From JAVJST01 sp965229715 (GTDB lineage: Bacteria; Pseudomonadota; Alphaproteobacteria; Rhodospirillales; Casp-alpha2): DNA of 64,000 nt. Each line of letters starts with the position of its first letter. Within the stretch, counting starts at the first letter, position 1. Of this stretch, positions 34,115 to 41,339 are shown piece after piece. The notes beneath the pieces are model-generated. The model was given only the letters and a program-made list of their open reading frames with translations, made no database searches and had not been told where the DNA came from. Location: the NCBI GenBank assembly GCA_965229715.1, contig CBDDJL010000004.1, positions 744,001-808,000 of the forward strand, read 5' to 3'. Both the position numbers and the translations under genes were made by a program.

Positions 34115-36401
34115 CGCACCGACCATGTCCGAACAGACCATCTCCGAACAGGCGCGGGCGGAACCGCCCTATCTCGCGACGCTGAACGAATCGCAGCGCG
34201 AGGCGGTATCGGCGCTCGATGGCCCAGTGCTCGTGCTGGCCGGCGCCGGCACCGGAAAAACCCGCGTGCTGACGACGCGGTTGGCCCATCTTCTGGTGCT
34301 CGGCAAGGCCCGGCCGTGGGAGATTCTCGCCGTCACGTTCACCAACAAGGCGGCCCGCGAAATGCGGGAGCGCGTTGCCGGGCTGCTCGGCCACGAGATC
34401 GAGGGCTGGTGGGTCGGCACGTTCCATGCCCTCGGCGCGCGCATTCTGCGCGCCCACGCCGAGGCCGTCGGGCTCAAGAGTAACTTCACGATCATCGACA
34501 CCGACGACCAGATTCGCCTCGTCAAACAATTGCTGAGCGAGTTCGAGGTCGACGACAAACGCTGGCCGGCACGAACCATCGCCGGGATCCTGCAACGCTG
34601 GAAGGACCGCGCACTGACGCCGGACAAGGTGACCGCGGCGGACGATGCCGATGCCGCTGACGGCCGCATGACCGAAATCTATGCGGCCTACCAGGAACGC
34701 CTCAAGACGCTCAACGCGGCCGATTTCGGCGATCTGCTGTTGCATGTGGTGACGATCTTTCAAGACGACCCGGTCGTCCTCGCGAAATATCAGGAAAAAT
34801 TCCGCTATCTGCTGGTCGACGAGTATCAGGACACCAACGTCGCGCAGTACCTGTGGCTGCGGCTGCTCGCCCAGCAGCACCGTAACATCTGCTGCGTCGG
34901 CGACGACGACCAATCGATTTATTCCTGGCGCGGCGCCGAGGTCGGCAACATCCTGCGCTTCGAGACCGATTTTCCCGGCGCGACCATCGTACGATTGGAA
35001 CGCAATTACCGCTCGACGCCGCATATCCTGGGCGCCGCCTCGCAACTGATCGCCAACAACGAGGGCCGCCTCGGCAAGACGCTGTGGACCGACGTCAACG
35101 AGGGCGAGCCGATCCGCATACGCGGCGTTTGGGACGGCGAGGAAGAAGCCCGCATCGTCGGCGAGGAGATCGAGGCGCTGCATTCGGGCAAACAGGCACT
35201 GAACGGCATGGCGATCCTCGTCCGCGCGGGTTTTCAGACCCGCGAGTTCGAAGACCGCCTGATCACGCTGGCGCTGCCCTACCGGGTTGTCGGCGGCCTC
35301 CGATTCTACGAACGCCAGGAAATACGCGATGCGGTCGCATACCTGCGCGTCATCGCCCAGCCGGACGACGATCTCGCGTTCGAGCGCATCGTCAACGCGC
35401 CCAAGCGCGGTCTCGGCGATGCGACGGTCGCCGCCATACATCAGGCGGCGCGTGCCGGCGGCATCTCGCTGACCGTTGCGGCAACGCGCCTGATCGAAAC
35501 CGATGAGTTCAAACCGAAGGCGAAGGCGACGCTGACGAAGCTGCTCGACGATTTCGCGCGTTGGCGGCAACTCGCCGAAGACACCCATCAGGCCGAACTC
35601 GCGGCCCTTGTGCTCGACGAGAGCGGCTATACGCAGATGTGGCGCGACAAGGCGCGGAGCGACCGCTCGCCCGATGCAACGGGACGCCTCGAAAACCTGA
35701 AGGAACTGATCGCCGCACTCGAAGATTTCGAAAACCTGGGCGCGTTTCTCGAGCACGTCAGTCTGGTGATGGAAAACGACGACAACGATGACGACGACAA
35801 GGTCACGTTGATGACGCTGCACGGCGCCAAGGGACTCGAGTTCGAGACCGTCTTCCTGCCCGGTTGGGAAGAAGGCCTGTTCCCGCATCAACGCGCACTC
35901 GATGAAGGCGGCACGGCTGCGCTTGAGGAAGAACGCCGCCTCGCCTACGTCGGCATCACGCGGGCTAAGAAGCGCGCCATGATCACTTTCGCGGCCAACA
36001 GGCGGGTCTATAACCAGTGGCAGAGCGCCATCCCCTCCCGCTTCATCGACGAACTGCCGCCCGATCATGTCGCCGTCGAAACCCAGCCCGGTCTCTACGG
36101 TGGCAATGCCGCGCTGAATGACAGTGCGGGCGCCGGTTTCGGTGGCGGCTACGGTAGCGGATACGGCACCTACAACGGCGGCATGCGCCGCCGTCCACGG
36201 CGCGACCCGATCCGCGATGCGGGCAGCTGGCAGACGCGGGAACGCAGCGGTCCGTCCCGCGCCTTCGAAATCGGCGAACGGGTGTTTCATCAGAAGTTCG
36301 GCTACGGCACCATCCGCGCCATCGACGGCTCGAAACTCGAAATCAACTTCGAGAAGGCCGGCACGAAGAAGGTCATGGACAGCTTCGTCGAGGAGGCGTG
36401 A
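34107..36401 (+). CDS. uvrD: UvrD/PcrA-type superfamily 1 DNA helicase
   Basis: About 764 residues with all UvrD motifs: LNESQREAV, Walker A AGAGTGKTRVL, VTFTNKAAREMRERV, WWVGTFHALGARIL, Walker B YLLVDEYQDTN, GDDDQSIYSWRGAE, RLERNYRST, TLMTLHGAKGLEFETVFLPG and RRLAYVGITRAKKRAM. The C-terminal segment FHQKFGYGTIRAIDGSKLEI is the Tudor-like domain that binds RNA polymerase in PcrA/UvrD. It is a 3'-to-5' helicase for repair and transcription conflicts. Several ATGs (34095, 34107, 34125) are possible; 34107 overlaps the CLC stop by eight bases. Confidence 0.95.
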   Translation: MTDAPTMSEQTISEQARAEPPYLATLNESQREAVSALDGPVLVLAGAGTGKTRVLTTRLAHLLVLGKARPWEILAVTFTNKAAREMRERVAGLLGHEIEGWWVGTFHALGARILRAHAEAVGLKSNFTIIDTDDQIRLVKQLLSEFEVDDKRWPARTIAGILQRWKDRALTPDKVTAADDADAADGRMTEIYAAYQERLKTLNAADFGDLLLHVVTIFQDDPVVLAKYQEKFRYLLVDEYQDTNVAQYLWLRLLAQQHRNICCVGDDDQSIYSWRGAEVGNILRFETDFPGATIVRLERNYRSTPHILGAASQLIANNEGRLGKTLWTDVNEGEPIRIRGVWDGEEEARIVGEEIEALHSGKQALNGMAILVRAGFQTREFEDRLITLALPYRVVGGLRFYERQEIRDAVAYLRVIAQPDDDLAFERIVNAPKRGLGDATVAAIHQAARAGGISLTVAATRLIETDEFKPKAKATLTKLLDDFARWRQLAEDTHQAELAALVLDESGYTQMWRDKARSDRSPDATGRLENLKELIAALEDFENLGAFLEHVSLVMENDDNDDDDKVTLMTLHGAKGLEFETVFLPGWEEGLFPHQRALDEGGTAALEEERRLAYVGITRAKKRAMITFAANRRVYNQWQSAIPSRFIDELPPDHVAVETQPGLYGGNAALNDSAGAGFGGGYGSGYGTYNGGMRRRPRRDPIRDAGSWQTRERSGPSRAFEIGERVFHQKFGYGTIRAIDGSKLEINFEKAGTKKVMDSFVEEA

Positions 36402-36411
36402 GCGGGCCGTC

Positions 36412-37305
36412 ATGCCGATCGACGTGACCCCCCGCGGCAACGTCTGGCGGCTCTCGCTCGTCGTCGCCGAAGCCTTCACCGAACCGTTCGAACTGTTGCT
36501 CGGCCGCTTTTCGGGCGCCGTCTCGTCGCGTGCCGACGCGGCCGCCGAGCGCTGGACCGTCGAAGGATACGCCGATACGGAACCCGAGCGGCCTGCGGTC
36601 GAAGCCGCCGTCGCCGCCTTGGCCGGCGAAATGGGCATCGGGCCGCCTGCGGTTCGCATCGATCTTGAGCCGGCCGTCGATTGGCTGACGCAGAACCGGC
36701 AGGCTTTTCCGCCGGTGCGTTGGGGCCGTTACTGGATCGCCGGCACGCACGTCGCGGAACCGCCGCCGCCCGGAACCACGCCGGTGCGGATCGATGCGGG
36801 AACCGCCTTCGGTTCCGGCGAACACCCGACGACGGGCGGTTGCCTGACGCTGATCGACCGGCTGGCGAAACGGCGGCGCACTGTGCGCACTGTTCTCGAT
36901 CTCGGCAGCGGGTCGGGCATTCTCGGTATCGCCGCGTCACGGACCTGGACCGCCAACGTCACAGCCGCCGACATCGATCCGGAAAGCGTCCGCGTCACCC
37001 GGCGTCACGCGGCCATCAATGGCGTCGCGCGGCGGATCGATGCGGTCGTTGCCGAAAGCTATCGGCGCGCATCCATCAGGCGCTCGGCGCCCTACGATCT
37101 GATCGTCGCAAATATTCTGGCACGCCCGTTGTCGCGGCTGTCGGCCGGGCTCGGCCGCAACCTCGCGCCGGGCGGCGTCGCGATCATTTCCGGGCTGCTG
37201 ACCCGTGACGGCCCGTGGATGATCGCCTGCCATCGTCGCGCCGGATTGCACGTCGCGGACCGGATCGAGATCGATGGCTGGCTCAGTCTGATGCTGCGGG
37301 GCTGA
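36412..37305 (+). CDS. prmA: Ribosomal protein L11 methyltransferase PrmA-like
   Basis: The 297-residue protein has a short N-terminal substrate domain and a Rossmann methyltransferase domain: IDAGTAFGSGEHPTTGGCL, the SAM motif VLDLGSGSGILGIAA, ADIDPESVRVTRRH and DLIVANILARPL, all in PrmA order. NILA takes the place of the NPP(Y/F)-type motif, as in PrmA. It trimethylates ribosomal protein L11. It starts ten bases after uvrD, and its last 23 bases overlap the convergent EamA gene. Confidence 0.92.
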   Translation: MPIDVTPRGNVWRLSLVVAEAFTEPFELLLGRFSGAVSSRADAAAERWTVEGYADTEPERPAVEAAVAALAGEMGIGPPAVRIDLEPAVDWLTQNRQAFPPVRWGRYWIAGTHVAEPPPPGTTPVRIDAGTAFGSGEHPTTGGCLTLIDRLAKRRRTVRTVLDLGSGSGILGIAASRTWTANVTAADIDPESVRVTRRHAAINGVARRIDAVVAESYRRASIRRSAPYDLIVANILARPLSRLSAGLGRNLAPGGVAIISGLLTRDGPWMIACHRRAGLHVADRIEIDGWLSLMLRG

Positions 37306-38206
37306 CCACGGCAGCGGAACGCGAGCGCCGGCCTTTCAGTAACGCATAAAGGCCCTGAACGAACACGCAGGTCAGTACGATCGAGCCGCCGACGAGGCTC
37401 AGCGACCCCGGCACCTGGTTGATGATCAACCACGCCCAGATCGGCCCCAGAACCGATTCGACCAGCGACAGCAACGCCGCTTCGGCGGCCGGAATATGCC
37501 GCGCGCCCATGGTGATGAACATGAAGCCGAGACCGAGCTGTCCGACGCCGAGCCATAGCAGCAGGCCGAAGTCGAACCAGCCGACAATCAGGCTACCGCT
37601 CATGATCAATGCGACGATGCCGGCGATCATTCCGGCGGCGCACGTCGCCGGCACCATGTCGCGGTCGCCGGCGCGGCGGATCATGACCAGCATGATGCCG
37701 AAAGTGACCGGCAGACCGAGCGCGACGAGGTTCCCCGCCATGCCGCCGATCTCCAGGCCTTCGGCGAACATCAGGCCCATGCCGGCGGTTGCACCGAAGA
37801 TCACCAGCCAGGTGACCGGCTGCACGCGCTCGCGCAGAACGATCCAGCCGATGACGGCGGCACACAGCGGCCCGGCACTGATGATGAACGACACGTTGGC
37901 GACGGTCGTCATCAGCATGGCGAACACGTAGCAGGTAAAGCCGCCGCCGAGCGCCAGGGCGAGAAAGACGCCCTCGCGCCCGGTATCGACGAAGGCGCGC
38001 AGGGTTCCCCGTCCGTACTTGGCGAAGAGCACCGCCAACAGGAGCACGACAAACCCGAGGGCGCGGTAGAACAGGATCGTCCACGGCCCAAGGTGCTCGA
38101 CCGAACGGATCAGCACGCCACCTGAACTGAGACACAGGCCGCCGAGCAGGACGAGAAACACGCCCCGCGCCCGCGGCGTCAGAATGAGACCGGTTCTACC
38201 GATCAT
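37283..38206 (-). CDS. EamA (DMT superfamily) transporter
   Basis: A 307-residue inner-membrane protein with ten predicted helices in two EamA repeats, the first opening with GVFLVLLGGLCLSSGGVLIR and the second around ALGLPVTFGIMLVMIRRAGD. GARHIPAAEAALLSLVESVLGPIWAW is the characteristic EamA segment before the final helices. Such proteins export amino acids, metabolites or drugs; the substrate is unknown. Its start overlaps the end of the ModE-like regulator gene by 11 bases, so the two are cotranscribed and the exporter may be metal- or oxyanion-regulated. Confidence 0.9.
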   Translation of the reverse strand: MIGRTGLILTPRARGVFLVLLGGLCLSSGGVLIRSVEHLGPWTILFYRALGFVVLLLAVLFAKYGRGTLRAFVDTGREGVFLALALGGGFTCYVFAMLMTTVANVSFIISAGPLCAAVIGWIVLRERVQPVTWLVIFGATAGMGLMFAEGLEIGGMAGNLVALGLPVTFGIMLVMIRRAGDRDMVPATCAAGMIAGIVALIMSGSLIVGWFDFGLLLWLGVGQLGLGFMFITMGARHIPAAEAALLSLVESVLGPIWAWLIINQVPGSLSLVGGSIVLTCVFVQGLYALLKGRRSRSAAVVSPAASD

Positions 38207-38603
38207 TGACGGCGGTCTCTCGATCGTCTGGCCGGGCCGTGGCGCCGGGGTCGTCCAACCACTCGAGAAATGGTCTCGCCTCGGCCTCGGCGGCCGTTAC
38301 CGCACGCTCGTAATCGAGGATCAGCCGCCGGGCCAGCGGCGTTAGCCGCGCACCGCCGCCACCGGCGCCACCGACGGCGGTCTCGACCAACGGATCCGGA
38401 AAGGCCGAACTCAAGGTGTCGAGCAGATGCCACGCCCGGCGATACGACATGCCCATGGCGCGGGCGGCGCCGGAAATGCCGCCGGCCTCGTCGATCATCC
38501 GAAGCAGCCTGATCTTGCCGGGGCCGATAACGATGTCGCCGGCGCGGACCTTGATACGGAGTTCCGCCCCGGACGGCTCGGCAGGTGGGTTTTTGTTCTT
38601 CAT
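38196..38603 (-). CDS. ModE-like molybdate/tungstate-responsive winged-helix regulator (DNA-binding domain only)
   Basis: A 135-residue LysR-type winged helix of the ModE N-terminal type: IGPGKIRLLRMIDEAGGISG, AARAMGMSYRRAWHLLDTLS, and the glycine-rich wing TAVGGAGGGGARLTPLARRL. Full-length ModE carries two oxyanion-binding TOBE/MOP domains that are absent here, so ligand sensing is uncertain. It is divergent from a TupA-like tungstate-binding gene, with a perfect 9-base inverted repeat between them that is the likely target. Downstream it overlaps an EamA transporter. Confidence 0.88.
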   Translation of the reverse strand: MKNKNPPAEPSGAELRIKVRAGDIVIGPGKIRLLRMIDEAGGISGAARAMGMSYRRAWHLLDTLSSAFPDPLVETAVGGAGGGGARLTPLARRLILDYERAVTAAEAEARPFLEWLDDPGATARPDDRETAVNDR

Positions 38604-38639
38604 ATCTCTCCGGTTCTATCAGACGCGGTGGCATTGACA

Positions 38640-38663
38640 CGTTATGTTTTTCTGAACATAACG
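38640..38663. promoter_or_regulatory. ModE-type operator
   Basis: A perfect 9-6-9 inverted repeat, CGTTATGTT, six bases, AACATAACG, 34 bases upstream of the TupA ATG and 37 bases from the regulator's ATG. CGNTAT...ATANCG palindromes with this spacing are the known form of ModE-family operators. Confidence 0.8.
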
Positions 38664-38696
38664 AATATCGACAACCAAACCACCCCGGAGAAGACA

Positions 38697-39539
38697 ATGT
38701 TCAAGCGATTTTTTATTTTCGCATTGGTCGCGGCCGCCGTCGCCGCATCGTCGTTTTCCGATGCCTCCGCGGACGAGGCGCCTTACATCACCGTCGCATC
38801 GACGACGTCGACCAAGAATTCGGGCCTCTACGATCACATGCTGCCGGTTTTTACGAAAGCGACCGGCATCGAGGTCCGCATCATCGCGGTCGGCACGGGT
38901 CAGGCCATCCGCCAGGCAAAGAACGGCGACGCGGACGTGCTGTTCGTCCATCACACGCCGTCAGAGGAAGCGTTCGTTACCGAGGGTTATGGCGTCGCGC
39001 GCTACGACGTCATGTACAACGATTTCGTCCTGATCGGTCCGGCTGCCGATCCCGCGGATGTCGCCGGCGCCGCCAACGCGATCTTGGCGCTCCGGCGGGT
39101 TGCGACGTCGCAATCGCCGTTCGTGTCGCGCGGCGACGACAGCGGGACCAACAAGAAGGAGCTGGCGCTCTGGGCGTCCAGCGGCATCGACGCCAGAAAA
39201 GTCTCGGGAACGTGGTACCGGGAAACCGGCGCCGGCATGGGCGCGACGCTCAACGCCGCATCGGGCATGGGGGCTTACGTACTCTCCGACCGCGCAACAT
39301 GGCTCAAGTTCGCCAACAAGGGCGACCTTGAAATCGTCTTCGAAGGCGACGAGCGACTGTTCAACCAATACGGCATCGTTCTCGTCAATCCCGCGAAACA
39401 CGCCCACGTAAAAGCCGACCTCGGCCAGCGGTTCATCGACTGGGTGACAGGCCTCGACGGTCAGGCAGTGATCGCGGCCTACCGAATTGAGGGCCGACAG
39501 GCATTCTTCCCGAACGCAAAAGAAAACGGCGGATCCTGA
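38697..39539 (+). CDS. tupA: Tungstate-binding periplasmic protein TupA-like
   Basis: A 280-residue exported protein with a signal peptide (KRFFIFALVAAAVAASSF, cut near SADEA). The mature N-terminus reads ITVASTTSTKNSGLYDHMLP, and the TTSTKNSGL loop is the TupA oxyanion-binding signature. VSRGDDSGTNKKELALW and ETGAGMGATLNAASGMGAYV complete the family pattern. TupA delivers tungstate (or molybdate) to TupBC, but no tupB or tupC follows; the next gene is a cupin. Expression is probably set by the ModE-like regulator via the operator upstream. Confidence 0.9.
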   Translation: MFKRFFIFALVAAAVAASSFSDASADEAPYITVASTTSTKNSGLYDHMLPVFTKATGIEVRIIAVGTGQAIRQAKNGDADVLFVHHTPSEEAFVTEGYGVARYDVMYNDFVLIGPAADPADVAGAANAILALRRVATSQSPFVSRGDDSGTNKKELALWASSGIDARKVSGTWYRETGAGMGATLNAASGMGAYVLSDRATWLKFANKGDLEIVFEGDERLFNQYGIVLVNPAKHAHVKADLGQRFIDWVTGLDGQAVIAAYRIEGRQAFFPNAKENGGS

Positions 39540-39627
39540 GCCGCGTGGACGCCTCTCCCGCTTCGGATATTGCCGGGCGGCGGTGTCGCGCGGCATGATG
39601 TCGCCATATCCAAAATGGGAGGCAACC

Positions 39628-40413
39628 ATGTCCGTATCCGAAATCACCAAGTTCGAAACCGACGGCCCGGCCGGCGAAGGCCTCGTCGAGTGGGACCCGA
39701 TCAGCACCGACGAGCTGATCGAAGGCGAACCCGTTCAACGCGGCCACATGTACTACGACAACAAGGACACCGGCCTGTGCGCCGGGGTGTGGGACTGCAC
39801 GCCGATGACCGGCAAGATGGAACCCTATTCCGTCAACGAATTCATGCACGTGCTCGAGGGCGACGTCACCATCGTCCACGAAGACGGCAGCGAATTGACC
39901 GTGTCGGCCGGCGAGAGCTTCGTCATTCCCAAGGGCACCATATGCTCTTGGAAACAACCGAACTATATCCGCAAGTTCTTCGTCATTCACGACGAAGCGT
40001 CGGGCGCCGAGGCGGCAGACCCGTCAGCGCTCCGCGCCATGAAGATCGACACCGCGACGCCGCTGCAACCGACGGATGTTCCCGATCCGACGATTTTCGA
40101 GGGCGATGCGCCGACACAGCATGAGCACACGATCTACGAGGACCCGACGGGTCAGTTTATCGTCGGCCTGTGGCAGTCGACCCCGTTCGAGCGCGCTGCC
40201 GCGCCGTTCAACCGGTGCGAACTGATGATGCCGCTCGAGGGTTCCATGACGCTGATGGGCGACGGCACGGAAACCGCATTCGGCCCGGGTGATGCGACGT
40301 TCGTGCCCGAGGGCGCCCCCTGCGGCTGGCGCAGTAATGAAGACGTCAAAAAGGTCTACTGCATCTTCATGCGCAAGGAAGCCGCCGTGGCCAGCGCCGA
40401 CGCCGCAGAATAG
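39628..40413 (+). CDS. Bicupin protein (DUF861-type, two cupin domains)
   Basis: The 261-residue protein has two cupin_3 (DUF861) domains, about 45-120 (GVWDCTPMTGKMEPYSVNEF, MHVLEGDVTIVHEDGSE, AGESFVIPKGTICSWKQP) and 165-245 (GLWQSTPFERAAAPFNRCEL, MMPLEGSMTLMGDG, PGDATFVPEGAPCGWRS). DUF861 proteins are related to ureidoglycine aminohydrolase and are often found with amine-catabolic genes. The usual metal-binding histidines are poorly represented. ATG at 39628 follows GGGAGG. It precedes an EamA transporter by 18 bases, a likely operon. Confidence 0.85.
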   Translation: MSVSEITKFETDGPAGEGLVEWDPISTDELIEGEPVQRGHMYYDNKDTGLCAGVWDCTPMTGKMEPYSVNEFMHVLEGDVTIVHEDGSELTVSAGESFVIPKGTICSWKQPNYIRKFFVIHDEASGAEAADPSALRAMKIDTATPLQPTDVPDPTIFEGDAPTQHEHTIYEDPTGQFIVGLWQSTPFERAAAPFNRCELMMPLEGSMTLMGDGTETAFGPGDATFVPEGAPCGWRSNEDVKKVYCIFMRKEAAVASADAAE

Positions 40414-40431
40414 CCGTTTCGGCCGAACATT

Positions 40432-41334
40432 TTGACGGCGACCCGCCTCCTCCACGTCGCGATCCTGCTCGTCATGGGAGCGGTGTGGGGTCTGCAGTTC
40501 GCCATGCTCAAGCTGGCGAGCGGTGGCGGCCACGCAGAAATCAGTCTGGTGTTCTACGCCATGCTGGCGGGCGCCGTTTTCTTCGGCGTGGTCGTCGCAA
40601 TTCGTGGGGCGTGGTTCCCATGGACCGGACGGCTGGTGTTCTTTCTCGCCTACATCGCGGTCCTCGGCTACGTCGTGCCGATGCTGGCCGTGCTCTACAC
40701 CGGACCGCACCTCTCTGCCGGCATGATTACGCTGATCGCATCGCTGGCGCCGGTCGTCGCCATCGCCATCGCGCTTCTCAAGCGGAGCGAGTACGTATCG
40801 GGCATAAGGATCGGGGCCGTGGCGCTGGGTCTGGCGGCGTCCATGCTGGTGCTGTGGCCGGAACTGCGGTTGCCGGACCATGGATCGCTCGGCTGGCTCG
40901 GCGTGGCGTTCGTCATTCCGATCATGTTCGGCTATCAGGCGGTCTACATCTCGGCGCACTGGCCGACCGGCCTCGACAGTCTGCAGATTGCGTTCGGCGA
41001 GGTCGTGATTGCGGCGTTGTGCGTGTTGCCGCTGCACCTGACCGTCGGCGACTGGATCGCCTACGATCCCGCGTGGCCGCCGGCGCAGATCGGCATTGCG
41101 GTCTTCACGGTCTCAAGCCTGCTGGAGGCCATCCTGTTCTTCTATCTGGTGCAGCATGCCGGCGGCGTGCTGGTGTCGTTCGGCTCGTTCGTTTCCCTGT
41201 TCGCCGGGATCCTCTGGGGCATGGCGTTGTTCGGCGAACGGCACGACGCCGTTTTCTGGTTCGCCATTGCCGTCACCTGCGGCGCCCTCGCCCTGCTCGT
41301 CTTCGATAAGGCGGAACACAAGAAAAGTGCGTGA
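40432..41334 (+). CDS. EamA (DMT superfamily) transporter, TTG start
   Basis: A 300-residue permease with ten predicted membrane helices in two EamA repeats; helix 1 contains LLHVAILLVMGAVWGLQFAM. The start at TTG 40432 is chosen because the first possible ATG falls inside helix 1. FVSLFAGILWGMALFGERHD is the conserved EamA ending. It lies 18 bases after the bicupin gene and is convergent with the kinase-aminotransferase fusion gene five bases away. Substrate unknown; export of an amino acid or amine is a guess from family and location. Confidence 0.85.
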   Translation: MTATRLLHVAILLVMGAVWGLQFAMLKLASGGGHAEISLVFYAMLAGAVFFGVVVAIRGAWFPWTGRLVFFLAYIAVLGYVVPMLAVLYTGPHLSAGMITLIASLAPVVAIAIALLKRSEYVSGIRIGAVALGLAASMLVLWPELRLPDHGSLGWLGVAFVIPIMFGYQAVYISAHWPTGLDSLQIAFGEVVIAALCVLPLHLTVGDWIAYDPAWPPAQIGIAVFTVSSLLEAILFFYLVQHAGGVLVSFGSFVSLFAGILWGMALFGERHDAVFWFAIAVTCGALALLVFDKAEHKKSA

Positions 41335-41339
41335 TCGAC

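Noticed and set aside
33756..36659. 967-residue open frame opposite the CLC and helicase genes
   Set aside because: It spans three well-supported genes on the other strand and shows no domain or ribosome site. It arises from high GC at third positions.
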